64,000 nucleotides of DNA, taken from assembly GCA_037157565.1 (NCBI GenBank), contig JAZHRO010000036.1:21936501-22000500 (forward strand), given 5' to 3'. Shown here in pieces: positions 20,924-32,826 of the stretch (position 1 is the first letter of the stretch; every line of letters starts with the position of its first letter). The DNA is from Thalassia testudinum (lineage: Eukaryota; Streptophyta; Magnoliopsida; Alismatales; Hydrocharitaceae). The notes under the pieces were generated by a model that ran no database searches, had not been told where the DNA came from, and was given only the letters and a program-made list of their open reading frames with translations. A program made the position numbers and the translations under genes.

Positions 20924-23900
20924 TTACAAAACAGATCCCCACGTATGTATAAGGGACCAGCACTCTCTTACAATTCTTTCACAGCACACTGGTCTCTCCT
21001 GAAAAAGTCTTCCATTTCTCGCCTTCCACACACACCAGAGAGTGACAGCCATGCATACATGTGGCTTCTCTCTTATACCAAACCCATGCCAAATGGAATC
21101 CCAAGCTGGTAGTGGCTCCTGACAAGTCCTCCTCCAAATAGCATCAGTGATAAGGCATGATGAGAAGATGTGATACGCATTGTCAGTATGCATCCCACAT
21201 AAGTAGCATTCATGATGATCAGCTCCCATCCTTCTATGTCGCAAATCACCTGTGATCAAACCATCTCTCCTACATAGCCAACGAAATATTTGTACGTTAA
21301 GAGGAATTTTCAGAAGCCAAATTTTCTTGTCAATGAAATCGCAGCTCCACCCACTTCTAGAGTTTAAGATTCTGTTATAGCCACTTTGCACATTGTAAAT
21401 CCCCTCCCAAACATATTTATCCTCCACTCCAGTCCTTGGCCTAAAGCTCTCAAGGTCTGATAGCAGCTTCCTCCTTTCTTCCCACAGCCGGGTGCCCCTC
21501 CTATTGGATTCCTCTTCATTCAGATTCCAGCTGCAGCTGCTGCAAGACCAGAACTGCTGACAGAACCCTCCTTATCAGATGCTGCAGCAAAGGCCCTAGG
21601 ATAGAGCTCCTTCAAGACTCCCAGCACTGACCAACCTTCCTTCCAGAAGCTGAAGGTCTTGCCATCCCCAAGAGCTGGCTGCAGCAGGTGGAAGTGATCA
21701 CCAAAGCTCTGGTTACTGATTTCTAGAATGGAGATGATCTGCTGGGTTGTAGCCTGGATAGCACACTGTTAGAGGCACCATAGCTGTCCCTGATTAGAGC
21801 AGTCCATGGTTTTAGGCCTCCTTGCAAGAGCTTAACTGCCCACTTAAGCAACAAAGCATCATTGAAGTGTTTGAGAGACTTAATCCCAAGTCCACCCCTA
21901 TCTTTTGGTTGGCAGATCTACTCCAATTTTAGTGGCTACAAGAATCTGCCCTCATGCTTTGCTCCCTTCCAAAAGAACCTTTTTCTCAATACATCCAACC
22001 GTTTCCAAATGGAATTAGGAGCTCTAAAGATGGAAAAGTAGAAAACAGGGATGGAGGTGATCACAGAATTGAGCAAGATAAGTCTTCCACCCTTGGAGAG
22101 GAAACTGCTATGCCATCCATCCAATTTTACTAAAATTTTGTCAAAGAGGCATCTCCAATCTTTTTTTTCCATTCTAGAACATCGCAAAGGCAGCCCCAAG
22201 TATTTAATAGGAAGACTGATGTGGGGGGTCCCCAGAATAGCAGCTATAGCACCTTGCTCATCCTCAGGTAGGCCAAAACAGGCCAAACTAGATTTATCCC
22301 TATTCAGCCTAAGGCCAGAGAGCTCACCAAAGGTGTTGACCATATGAAACAAAGCTAGTGCTTCATCCATAGAACCTTCCATAAAAAAACTGTATTATCC
22401 GTATATTGAAGAATGGGAGCCAAATTACTCCTACAAGATAAGGAGTACCCTCTAATAAGACCTGTTTCAGCGAGATTACAAGAATACCAGGCCAAATTGT
22501 CAACTGCCAGGTTGAAAATCAAGGGTGCCAGAGGACATCCTTGTCTGATCCCACATTGGGGCTGAATCCAAGAGCCACAGGGTTTCCCATTTATCAAAGG
22601 GATGAAAGAGGCTGTGGTGATACACCTTTTCACCCACTGAATCCAAGCATGGGGAAAACCTCTTCTTTTAAGCATTCCCAAAGATAGGGCTAACTGATGG
22701 AGTCATAAGCTTTACGGAAATCAACCTTCCATAGAAAAGCTTTACATTTCCTCTTGTGCCAACCACAAACCATCTCTTGGTCCATGATAAAGGATTCTTG
22801 TAGAGATCTGCCAGGAAGGAAGGCTGATTGAACAGGATGGATCAATTCTTGCAAAGCAGGCCTCAATCTATTGGCCAAGACCTTGCTAATCACCAAATAT
22901 AAAGAGTTAGAGAGGCCAATTGGTCTAAACTCCTAAAAAGATTCAGCTCCTGGAGTCTTTGGCAAAAGAAAAAGATAGAATCTATTGATTCTTTCAAAGC
23001 CAAAGTTGCCACTCTCAAATTCTCTAATCACTTCCACTACCTCAGTGCCCACAATATCCCATAACTCTTTGTAGAAGAAGACTTGGATCCCATCAGGACC
23101 AGGTGACCCTTCACAATTGAGATCCTTGATGGCCTTCAAGACTTCAGCTTGAAGCACAGAGTCAATCAGGCTGGACCCCTGAATCTCAGTAATTCTGGGA
23201 ATATCGATGGCTGCCATCCTCCAACAGCCCCTACCAGCAACTCTTGAAGACTCCTTGAAGTACCTGACAGCCTCAGCTCTGATATCAGAGATGGAGATAA
23301 CTCTCTGCCCCTCTTTAACAATAGAACAGATCAGATTGATTCTTCTCCTAGAACTAGCAGCCAAGTGGAAGAATTTAGTGTTTGCATCCCCCTCACTTAA
23401 CTGTAACTGCCTTGATCGTTCCCTCTAATCCATCTCTAGCTTCAAGTCTTCTTCAGCCACCACCCCCTGCCATTTCTTTCTATCAGTAGTATCCTGCTCA
23501 GACACCCAAGCATTGGCTTCCTTGGCATCCAGTTCCTGAATCTTCATCAAGGCCTCTCGACGTTTCTGATGCCTTAGGATAGAAACAACATCACCATATT
23601 CCTTTAACATTCCTTTCAAAGCCAAAATCTTGGAAGCCAATCTGAAGGTAGCCGTGCCCTCAAACTGCTGGGCCCTCCACCAACCAGCAATCATTTCTCT
23701 GAATCCTGGCTCCCTCAGCCTTGACTTCCTAAATTTGAAGTAAGATCCAGCTAACACCTGTTCCCCATTGTCCCAGACCAAGGGCATATGGTCAGAGAAG
23801 GGACGTTCAAGACCACAAACAAAGAACAATTGGAAGAGATCCAGCAGCCTAGCATTGCCAAAGAACCTATCAATCTTGGACATGAGACCATTACCATTCC

Positions 23901-24456
23901 TCCAAGTGAATTCAGAGCCTGAGGAGGGAAATTCACTCAAGCCCAAAGCTTGGACCATTAGCTGGAAGCCAGTGGCAGAGCTATCCACCACACCATTGGG
24001 TCTATCACTCCCCATCAACACACAATTGAAGTCCCCTCCAACAAGCTAGACCGACCCATTCACAAAATCTGCAGCCAAGTTCCAATCCTCCCACAGCTCC
24101 TATCTTCTGCTAGGGTCACTAGGATCATAAACACCTATCACAAAGAAGTCACTGTCCCCCTGGCCTCTTTTGAACCTGCAATTCAGTCGGTGCCTAGCTA
24201 GAGAAGCCTCCTCCAAGTGCAGCACATGCTTCTTCTACCAGATGGCAATACCCCCAGATTTGCCATTAGAATTGATCATCACAATGTCATTTGTAAGACC
24301 AGCTTTCATCTCAACCCAAGCCCTGTCAGATTCACTATCAATATGCGTCTCTTGGAGGATGGCACAATCAATCTCCCATTCTCGCAAATATCTAAGTAGA
24401 GATGCCCTCCGACTTCTATCGCACAGCCCATGCACATTCCAGGTAAGAATCCTCAT
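20924..24456 (-). pseudogene. LINE ORF2: endonuclease-RT-zf-RVT, decayed
   Basis: The start MRILTWNVHGL (24456) and QETHID are endonuclease motifs; after stops near 24235 the domain continues with GGDFNCVL (about 24045) and FSDHMPL. RT shows PGPDG (about 23100), QSAFLPGR, DFRKAYDS (about 22705) and GIRQGCPLAPLIFN (about 22535). The catalytic box reads YTDNT where YADDT is expected, so the second Asp is Asn. The C-terminal zf-RVT region (IPLNVQIFRWLCRRDGLITG, CYLCG...H..SC) ends at 20924. At least two in-frame stops (near 23426 and 22691) and three frameshifts are visible. It is inactive. Confidence 0.9.
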
Positions 24457-25956
24457 TTGGACATCTGACCTGTCCCCTTCTTAGCACCAGAGGCTCTACT
24501 CACCTTCATCACAGCTGCAATGGTAGACTCATCGACTTTTTGTGTAGGAATATGTCTTCTCAACCTCAGCTTGTATGGAGGTATCCCAAGACCAGAGGTA
24601 GACGGAGTCTTAAACTCCAGGTGCAGATCATCAACCACAAGAGAGCTACACTGTAAATCAAAGGAATTCACAAGGGGATCTAACATATCAAAACCAACAG
24701 GAGCACTAGTTGGGGAAGTCACAGCTTTCAGGTCCTCAGCCACAGCTTCATTTATCACAGTTACCTCCTCCCCTTCTTTAACCACCACTGTAGAATCAAC
24801 TTGGATCAAAGGTATCCCACCCCCAACCTCTAGATTTTCATTCGTCACCTCCTCTACCCTCAAGCCCCCCACCCCATCTTCCATTTCCACACTTTTAGTG
24901 TGTTCGGCCACCATCTCCTGATTAGCACAAATTGGTTGTAAAGAACCTGCTTTGGCTTGTAGCACCTCAGCATAAGAGGGGGGGTGATGACTCAGCTCCA
25001 TACCGCTGTTTGCCACATGAAACTCCAAGAGGAGCATCCAAGAGCTTCCCCCACACCTGAGAATCATTTTATCTGGAACAGATCCAGCCCTGAAGACATC
25101 CACCCTCACTTTCAGAACATTGTCATCTCCTTCAGACAGACCAACTTCAGTATCCTTAGCCACAATCGCAAACCCAGCAACCATATTTTCCATCACCACC
25201 CTAGACCTCAAGTGTAGAGGCAAGCCTTTGATTTCAAGAAAACCAGATCTAGGATCAACTCTTTGAGGTGGTCGCTCAGGAAAGGATCCATCAAAAGGGG
25301 ATACCAAATGCCACATCACTGTCAATCCACACAAAGTGCTGGTCTGAAAACATAGATGCTCGACATCCGCCACCCCCAAATCAAAGAGCACAAACCGCGA
25401 TGGAGAGATAAACGCAATTTTCAAAGCATCAGTCGAGAGGGAAAGAGAGTTTACCAGTTGTCGAGCTCTCTCTAGGGATAGAGTACCCAACATCAGTTCC
25501 CCAATCAAGGTCCCACGCAAAACCAGCTCTGCCACATTAATGTCCTCGCTCAGGGGAATCTCCACATCCATAGTGTGCCCCCCGAAAGTTGATGGGGGGT
25601 GGAAGAGGCAGTTGCGCCTCACCCTTAGGAATCCAAGGTGCAGTGCGCATCCTGCCCCCAGAACCACCATGAGAATTCAGACAGGAGTATCGCTTGTGAC
25701 CATAGCCCCCACATGCCAAGCAGAGCACCGGCCAATGGCACATCGCCGCCAAATGCCCACGGAATCGACATCTGAAGCAGATCACTTCCCTACAGCTCCG
25801 AGCCCACCTATCATGAAAACCCCTCTTGTCCATAGCCCCATCTCCACCAGACGCCTGGGCGCCTCGCTCTTTCCTTCTCCAAGACCGCGATTGCCACACC
25901 GCCCATCCATCAGAGCCGGCAGCGCGGCCGCCGGGCCCCCTCAGGCGGCCATCCAT
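24453..25956 (-). pseudogene. LINE ORF1 (zinc-knuckle RNA-binding protein), frameshifted
   Basis: ORF1 proteins coat LINE RNA. The reading starts at an ATG at 25956 and encodes two CX2CX4HX4C knuckles, CFRCRFRGHLAAMC and CLACGGYGHKRYSC (about 25780-25690). A frameshift near 25620 then moves to the frame that runs to the TGA at 24455-24453, with an RRM/DUF4283-like region (SFPERPPQ, GFLEIKGLPLHLRS) and a low-complexity tail. Knuckles before the RRM-like domain resemble Karma-type plant LINEs. The stop overlaps the ORF2 start in an ATGA tetranucleotide. Confidence 0.8.
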
Positions 25957-26159
25957 CCTCACCGAAGTTTCCCACCTAAAAGAGAATTCAAATTTTCAGC
26001 AGCTTTTTCAAATTTTTGGAAACATTTTCATGGTGTCTTTTGGTGATGGTGTGGGTTGAAGAGGTGTGTCTTGTTGGTGCCAAGTTCAGGTGGAGTAGGG
26101 TAGCTTAGGTGGAAGCTTAGGTGGGCTTACTTGGTGGAGCTAGTTAGGTTGGACTTTAG

Positions 26160-26860
26160 GGTGATGGATAGCCTAAGGAGCTGGAGCTTAGCTAAGCTAA
26201 GCTAAGCTAAGCTAGCTTAGCTAGTAATGGAGTAGAGGAGGAGGCAATGGGAGCTAGGGTTTGAGGAGAGGAGCCAAAGAGGAGAAGTCTGGAGATGAAT
26301 TAGAGCTGGTAGCTGTTGAAGAGGGTGGCATGGAGCTACTTTAGCTGGCTTACCTTGCTAGTTCTTTGCTAGCTGCTAAGCCAAGCTAAAGCAAGTTGGC
26401 TTCTACCACAAGGAGCTGAGGTGAGCTAGGTTTGGTGCTCCTGGGGAGGATTAAGCTGGTTGAGGCAGCTAAGGTAGATCAGCTCAACTGAGTTGAGCTA
26501 AGTTGAGTCCTTGGGAGTTGGACATGAGCTTCCCGAGCTGAAATGAAGTCATCTTCAGCTGTCTGGAGTTGAGTGGAGCTGGTTCAAGCTAGTCCTGAGT
26601 TGAGGTGAACTCCAATCAACTCAGCTGAGCAAGCTAAAGCTCCCTATGAACTAATTGAGAGCTGAGATGAGCTAGACTCCGCTAAGTTGAGCTGGATCTG
26701 AGCTGACCTGAGCTAAGGTGAGCTAAGATGAGCTCTCTTGAGCTGCCATTCAGCTGAGATGAGCTGAATGGAGCTAGGATGAGCTAACCCTAGTCCAAGT
26801 GAGCTGGGATCCAGCTATGGTAAGCTGGATAAAGCTAAGTCCCAACTGGTTTGAGCTTCT
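26160..26860. repeat. AGCT/GAGCTGA-rich degenerate repeat in S1
   Basis: About 700 bases dominated by overlapping AGCTA, GAGCTGA and GAGCTAAG units, including a run of GCTAAGCTAAGCTAAGCT at about 26190-26210. The same block is found in S2. Confidence 0.85.
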
Positions 26861-27085
26861 CCTTCACCAGTTGCCTTCTAGAGTGTTAGGGTTTTGGGGA
26901 TCTGATTCTCTGTCTATCCCTAATACTCACAAAAACATATCAAAAAGATAATAAAAAGTAAAATGCATGCCTATCCTAATTTATGCCTAAATGCAACCCA
27001 AAAGCCTGTTTGCGAGGCAAAAATCCTAAGTGCTAGGTTTGTTTTAATGCATAAGAATGATGATAAACTGGCGTTTATCAGCTAG

Positions 27086-27740
27086 CCAGCCACCTCCGGC
27101 CGTCTCCATCGATGCCACAACCACCATAGTGAAGCTCTTCGCATCCTCAACCTCCTCCAAGCTTCCCGCAGCTTGCCACAACCTTACGCGCATGTGCGTG
27201 CAAGGGCAAGAAATCCTCTATTTTGCATCCTATTAGTGTTTACGAAATATGCCATTGTCATGACACTATTCCCATATTTTTGATGAATAAATTATTTAAG
27301 TGACTTTTGCTTGCAGGCCATTGTATTTCTTTCTTTTCCCTTCTCATGCACTAACTCTCTCGATATTACATTATGAATGCCTGAAATATCATTAAGCACC
27401 TACATGGCCTAGAGGAGAAAGCCCAATGTATTGAAGTATAATTACACTACATGCCAATGTGGGTTATTTGCATTTAAGTTGTGGGTCATTTTATTGAGGT
27501 AAAATTGTGCACATAACCCTTGCATTCTTTGGTTATTATGTGTCTTCTTCCTTTCATCTCATTTCGCATCAGATGTGGGCACGGATTCCGCACATGATTA
27601 GGCAAATATCATGGGAAAGTATTTATGAATTTATTGCATTTGTTCCTCCCTGTGGATATGACCTGACTGTTCAAGGTTAGTTTACTGATAAATATTTTTG
27701 TTCGAGATTTTTTCGCCATACTATTCATACTGTGACGACA
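27086..27740 (+). other. Last segment of the element B LTR
   Basis: LTR sequence after S1, with the U5-like phrase near 27644-27664. No genes are seen. The end is uncertain. Confidence 0.5.
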
Positions 27741-28020
27741 TATTTTTTTGACAAGTGAAAATTTCCCGAACACTAGTCACACATTCATGTCAATAACTTT
27801 TTTTTTTTTAATGAAAGTAGGGCTTCCACAGCCACTACCCCTAGGTAAAGCAATAGTCACAAACAAAATGTGTAATGTAAAGAATATAGAGAATAAAAAA
27901 CAATGAATCATGTGGAACAAAGAACGACTTAACCTTCAGCAGAATCTTCAACTTTCAAAGGAGGCAACAATTCACCATCATATCTCCATCAGCTGTACTG
28001 AAGAAACAAGCAAGTTTCTT
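27741..28020 (-). other. Possible poly(A)-tailed retrocopy fragment
   Basis: On the minus strand a short open end reading YDGELLPPLKVEDSAEG and a TAA stop (about 27945) are followed by an AT-rich stretch and then an A run (T run at 27801-27811). This looks like the 3' end of a retrotransposed transcript or a 5'-truncated LINE. The protein piece is not recognised, and no matching target duplication is seen on the right. The sequence left of 27790 is unassigned. Confidence 0.3.
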
Positions 28021-28360
28021 ACTTTCTCTTTTCTTTCTTCTTCTCTTCTCTCTTTCTTTTTCTTTGCTTTCTCTCTTCCTTCCCTTCTTTCTCTGTCTTT
28101 CATCTCTCAGATGTTTGATTCTTTGAATCAGACGCCTTAACTGACTACTGCTACAGTGCTGAGCCTTCTTCTTTCTTTTACTTTCTTCTCTTGTCTTTTT
28201 CTTCTTCTCTTCTTCTTAAGCTGCTGCGCTTCCTCCTTCTTCCTTGCCTTAGGTTTTGGCTGTGTCTTCAGCTTCTCCTTCCTTTGCCTCTACAGTTCTC
28301 TTCTTCTTCTTTGTCTCCTTCCTCTACCTTCTTCTCTTTTGCTTTTTGCAGCTAAGTCCT

Positions 28361-30566
28361 TGATGAGAAAAGTCGCGTGATTTGTAAAAGCGGGTTTTTA
28401 ATGTCGTTGTAGCATGCGAATTCGCATACGCTTTTAAATTTGTATCCTAGATAGGGGAGTATCTAGGGTCGTCCAAGGAGGTAAAAATTGCAATTCAATT
28501 CTCTTTCTAAACATAATCTCAACTTTCTTTTTGGTATTTTAAATATATATATATTTTTTGTGTTTTGAAATAATATGGGCAAAGTGCGAATTGTAACGAA
28601 AAAGTACTAACAGCTAAAATACTAAGTTAAAACTTAAGAGATTAAAATGTCCACTACCTAAGCTCACTCTAAGTAAGTGGAGGCCTAGAGTAATTAGGGA
28701 GTGGAAGTAGAATAAGTGCTAGAACAAAAGTAACAATTGCAATAGGAAATTAAAAAGAAGGCAATTTGATTAACTAGAATTTGTGTTCTTTTTAAAGACA
28801 AGTCGAGGAATGCTTCTACTAGAAATGAAAAAATCTAAAAGCAATAAAAGAAACACAAATCCTCTTGCAAAATTTGGTGAAGAAGGGAGTCTTCTTACTC
28901 TAAGCCTAGCTGCTCCTTGGCTTGAAAAGAGGGCCTCCTTCTTCTCCTTCCTTAAGAGCTCCTCCAAGGTGGATGCTACCACCTTCAATGCTCTCCTCCA
29001 AGGGGTGGGCGTGGGCCACCTTCAAGATCTCCTCCAAAGATCTTCCTTGCCTGGCTCCTCCTTTGGCAGGCGTGGGCTCAAGAGAGAAGGGAAGAGGGGA
29101 AGAAACCAAAGGGACACAATATCCCCTTAATCTTCTTCTTCTTCTCTCTTGGGTGTGGGCTCTAGGTAGAGTATGAGAGTGAATTTGCTAGCCAAGGATG
29201 GTTTGAATGGTGGTGGGTAGTGGTCTTTTTGTAGGGTAGGATGGGGGGGTTAAGGTGACTCTTGAAATGGAGGGCTAAGATGGGAAGATGGAGGTGGTTA
29301 GTTAATCCTAGGGTTAAGGATGGTTGGCGCCACCAAAGGGGTGTAAGGGGGGTAGTTAGGGTTAGTCAAGGGGCACCTAAAAGTGGTGCCAACCATCGAG
29401 AGGTGCCATGGGTTGGCGCCAACTTTGAGGCTTCTAGAAGGTGGGATTATGTGGATGGTGGAGATGGGTTTAAGGGGAGATGTGTGGTGGAGATGAAGGG
29501 GGTTTTTGGAGGGAAAAGTGGCGCCAACAAGGGGGTAGTTAGGGTGGTTTTGGCGCCACTTTTTTGGTGTCTTTTGGAGGTTGTGGGTAGGCTAGGTTGG
29601 CGCCAAGTAGGGTTAGCTTATGTGGAGCTAGTTGGTGGAGTTGTTAGGTAGGGTTTTTGGGTGGTACAAGCCAAGGAAGCTGGAGCATAGCTAAGCTAAG
29701 CTAGCTTAGCTAATGGTGGAGTAGAGGAGGAGGTGTTGGAGCTAGGGTTTGGAGGGAGGAGATGGTTCTGAAGAATTTGGAGCTGAAGTGGAGCTGGCAG
29801 CTGCTGAAGAGGTCAACATGGGGCTACTCCAGCTGGCTTAGCTTGCTAGTTCTTTGCTAGCTACTAAGCCAAGCTAAAGTGAGCTGGCTTCTATTGAATG
29901 GAGCTGAGGTGAGCTAGGTCTGGTGCTCTCGGGGAGGATTGAGCTGGTTGAGACAGCTAAGGTAGCTTAGCTCAATTAGCTTGAGCTAAGCTGGGTCCCC
30001 GGGAGCTAGACTTGAGCTTCCTAAGCTGGGATGAGTTCTTCTTCAGCTGGCTAGAGTTGAGTGGAGCTGGATGTAGCTGGATCTGAGCTGGGGTGAACTC
30101 CAGTCAACTCAGTTGAGCTATCTAGAGCTCCCTGTGGACTTGTGGGAGCTGAGATGAGCTAGACTCAACTAGGTTGAACTAGATCTGAGCTGACTTAAGC
30201 TAGGGTGAGCTAAGGTGAGCTCTCTTAAGTTGCCATTCAGCTGAGATTAGTTGAATGGAGCTGGGATGAGCTAACCCTAGTTTAAGTGAGCTAGGTTCCA
30301 ACTGTAGTATGCTGGATCAAGCTAAGTTCCAGTTAGTCTGAGCTCCTGCTTCACCATTTGCCTTCTTGAGTGCTAGGGTTTTAGGGATCTATATATCTGT
30401 TTATCCCTAACACTCACAAAAATACATTAAAACAACAAAAGAAAATGCAATGCATGCCTAACCTAGTTAATGCTTAAATGCAGCCCAAAAATCCATTTGC
30501 GAAGTAAAATCCTAAGAGCTAGGTTTGTTTTAATGCATAAGAATGATGATAAACTGGCATTTATCA
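28361..30566. mobile_element. Solo LTR S2
   Basis: It begins TGATGAGAAAAG, ends GCATTTATCA, and is flanked by GTCCT on both sides (28356-28360, 30567-30571). It belongs to the same family as S1. Removing it restores the GCTAAGTCCTTCCTTCAGC sequence seen uninterrupted in the other element C LTR at about 45060. Confidence 0.92.
29655..30340. repeat. AGCT/GAGCTGA-rich degenerate repeat in S2
   Basis: The same overlapping AGCTA/GAGCTGA block as in S1, about 690 bases. Confidence 0.85.
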
Positions 30567-32788
30567 GTCCTTCCTTCAGCTGCTCTCTGCTGCGCCTCCT
30601 CCTCATCAGCAGCACCTTCTTCTCCCTTAGCTACTCCTGCCTTCTCCTCCTTTTCCCTACACAGAGCAAAGCAAAACCTACCCCTACTCTCCCCGCGTCT
30701 CTCTCTCTATTTCACTCTCAGGACAGCTCTCTCAGAGCCTTACTCGGGTAAACGGGTCAGATATGCTTGCCCGAGACCAGGCCCACCAGCATGCGGTGGT
30801 GGGCGAGGAGTGCGCGGGTAGTAGGGTTAAGCCAAGTCCGCGGACGTGTGGGTCGCAGATGAGACTGGGTCGGGTGAGTGGGACCTCACCCCATGGATTT
30901 AAGGCGACAAGGCTAATTCACAAATTCAATTTAAGTGGCGCCTCCCGCTCGTCAGCTTCCGAGGTGGGACTAAATGTCCCACCTTCCTCTCGCACGCGCT
31001 CGCAGAGGTTGAGCTCTCAATTGCAGCTGCTGCGAGGGACTTTGACTCTAATCGAAGGCTTGAGTACATGTGTGAAGGTATTCCACGCAACCTATGGGTA
31101 TAAGCCTCGAACAGCAAGGCCTGGAGCTGTAGCAAGCTTGCTTCAAGCTTCCTCGTCAATGGTGGAGGGGCAACGAACCTGAAAACACAAGATTGGCCTC
31201 GCGGCCATGTCAAAACGTTTAGCGAGGGTCGTTGGACCATGATGAAGGTGCTGGGGGTGTTGGCGTGGCTCGATAGTGCCTGTGAGTGCGTGCTTGGGGT
31301 ACATTGTGTGTGAATGTGTGGGTGTGTTTGAGGGAAGAATGTGGGACGTTTGGTGGTCAATGTAGAGGGGGGAAATGATCAGTGGATGGTGGCGGAGCTT
31401 CTGAGGGGTTTGGCGAGGTAGATGGAGGCGTGGAGCGGTGGGCACACCTCGCCGGTGATCTGATCAGAGGTGGGAACGATGGTGGTGGTAGTGGCAGTCG
31501 AGGGGTCAAAAATAGAAATTGATAAAGGGGAAATAAAACGGGGAGAGAGAGGTACTTATCTAGGGTGTTTAGAGTGAAGGGGGGAGGCGGAGGGTGAGCG
31601 GCGGGTATTTGCCATCGCCGGAGATGAAGGCCCTGTGGTGAAGAAGCGACGACGAGGAAGAGGGTCGGAGGGGCACACGCCGGTACGGTGCGGAGGAGTG
31701 AGGTGGAGATGGCTTTGCCACTGGTATGGTGGTAGACCGATGAGAAGGAGGGAGAGTCGCCAGAAGCTGTAGGCAGTTGGCCGAAGGAGGAGACGAATTT
31801 GGGGGATTTCTTTGGCCAAAACAGGCTTGAAGGAAGCAGAAGGATCTGGGCTTCCTTAAATAGGCAAGGGCAGAGGGAAGGGTCACGAGGAAACGGCAGG
31901 AAGACCACGCCGGAGGTATGGCTAGAGGAGACCCATACCTCTCGAGCGTTCGCATGAGAGGTATGAGGCATTTCAGGGCATGGGGAGCTGCCCATGCGAT
32001 AGGGGGCTTCGCAGGGAGCTCCCCTTTCAAATATGGGAGCAGCTCCCCATGAAATCGAGGAGAAAACCTCCGTGCAAAGTCTCCAGAGGTATGGGTCCCT
32101 GCTGCGATGACAGAGGGACCAAAATGAAGAAAGTGACGAGAAATCTGAGGGGGTCATTGCAAAGGTTTTCAAAAGTTAAGGGCCAGAATGTAATTGGGTG
32201 GACCAATTTGCAAAGGGGGTCAAGATGACCTTCCCTTATGTCCAAATTTTGGTACAAACCTAATTTGGACCTAAGGAATTCAATGGTGAAGTTGGATTTT
32301 AGGTTTGACCTCGTTTGACTAGATATTTTGCACAAAAATCAAAATTAGGTCAAATATTGTGCTTGGTCCCCAATCTAGGTCAAAACAGGTTTCAAAGGCA
32401 AAATTGAAGGTTATAAACCATAGGGGATATTTTTCCATGAATTTTAGAGGGCTTAGTTGATTTTTATCTTGCCTGGAACCTTTTGAATTTGAGTGGGTTT
32501 GTTTTATGGTTATAGAATGCCATTTAATTCTTAAATTTCACAAAAAGCCTTTTCTGACTAAACCATCCCACTTTTTCTCTTATTAAGTCCAATTAACCTA
32601 TGTATAGACCCTTAGAAATCCTGTTGATGCACTACAATGGTAAAATTATTGTTTTACCCCTTGTTTCATGTTCTCTTTTCAGATCAATAATCCCCCGAAT
32701 TTGGCCTTCCTTTAGGTTATGTAGGAGCTTTTGTTCATTTTATTAGATCAAAGTAAGCTAGTTAGGGTTCATGATGAGGTTCTCATCA

Positions 32789-32826
32789 TACCCCCATGAC
32801 TAGCTTTTGCTAGTCACTTAGCAAAA
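32789..32826 (-). promoter_or_regulatory. 3' polypurine tract and hairpin of element C
   Basis: On the minus strand arms TTTTGCTA and TAGCAAAA (32826-32805) are followed by GTCATGGGGGTA and the LTR start TGATGAG at 32788. Confidence 0.8.

Larger units (their letters stand above)
20846..26017 (-). mobile_element. LINE (L1-type), full-length-like, decayed
   Basis: The minus-strand element ends in a short A tail (T run at 20846-20851) after AGCTTTCCTTTTTGTTTC. It is flanked by GGCAACATTTT (20835-20845) and GGAAACATTTT (26018-26028), an 11-bp target duplication with one mismatch. It contains ORF1 with two zinc knuckles, and ORF2 with AP endonuclease, reverse transcriptase and a C-terminal zf-RVT region. 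At 5.2 kb it is close to full length. Confidence 0.9.
19627..27080. mobile_element. Solo LTR S1, split by a LINE
   Basis: It begins TGATCGCG, ends TTTATCA, and is flanked by GCTAG on both sides (19622-19626, 27081-27085). Outside the LINE it aligns along its length with S2 (28361-30566): the start region with GGAGTATCTAGGGTC, the AATTAGGGAG block, the AGCT-rich block and the last 30 bases. No internal region or second LTR is present, so it is a solo LTR left by LTR-LTR recombination. Orientation is uncertain; the reverse complement starts TGATAAAC, a common start in Tat-type LTRs. Length without the LINE is about 2.27 kb. Confidence 0.85.
12610..27740 (+). mobile_element. 3' LTR of element B, split by CACTA and S1
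   Basis: The LTR starts with TGATAGATCC directly after the polypurine tract. Its own sequence is 12610-13113, 18735-19626 and 27086 to about 27740, roughly 2.05 kb in total. It is interrupted by the CACTA element (TSD TCC) and by solo LTR S1 (TSD GCTAG). Removing both inserts gives continuous CCACC-rich sequence across each junction. A TTCCTCCCTGTGGATATGACC-like U5 phrase lies at about 27644-27664. The right end, near a CGACA at about 27740, is a guess, and the partner LTR is not in the window. Confidence 0.65.
28021..32788 (-). mobile_element. 3' LTR of element C, split by S2
   Basis: Homologous to 44728-47270 once S2 (28361-30566) is removed. The minus-strand start is TGATGAGAACC at 32788, directly after the purine tract. 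A TATA-like TATTTAA lies on the minus strand at 31862-31856. A long Pro/Ser-rich open frame (32172-31357, minus) has a shorter counterpart in the other LTR but shows no domain; I treat it as non-coding LTR sequence. Confidence 0.75.

Noticed and set aside
19627..27080. S1 and S2 as the two LTRs of one element
   Set aside because: Each has its own distinct target duplication (GCTAG, GTCCT) and the DNA between them belongs to other elements.
27784..27790. ATGTC as the left target duplication of element C
   Set aside because: The bases after it (AATAAC) are not an LTR start and do not match 44494; a 5-base match in this interval is plausible by chance.
31357..32172. 271-codon Pro/Ser-rich open frame on the minus strand
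   Set aside because: It lies in the element C LTR; the other LTR copy keeps only a broken, shorter version, and there is no recognisable domain.
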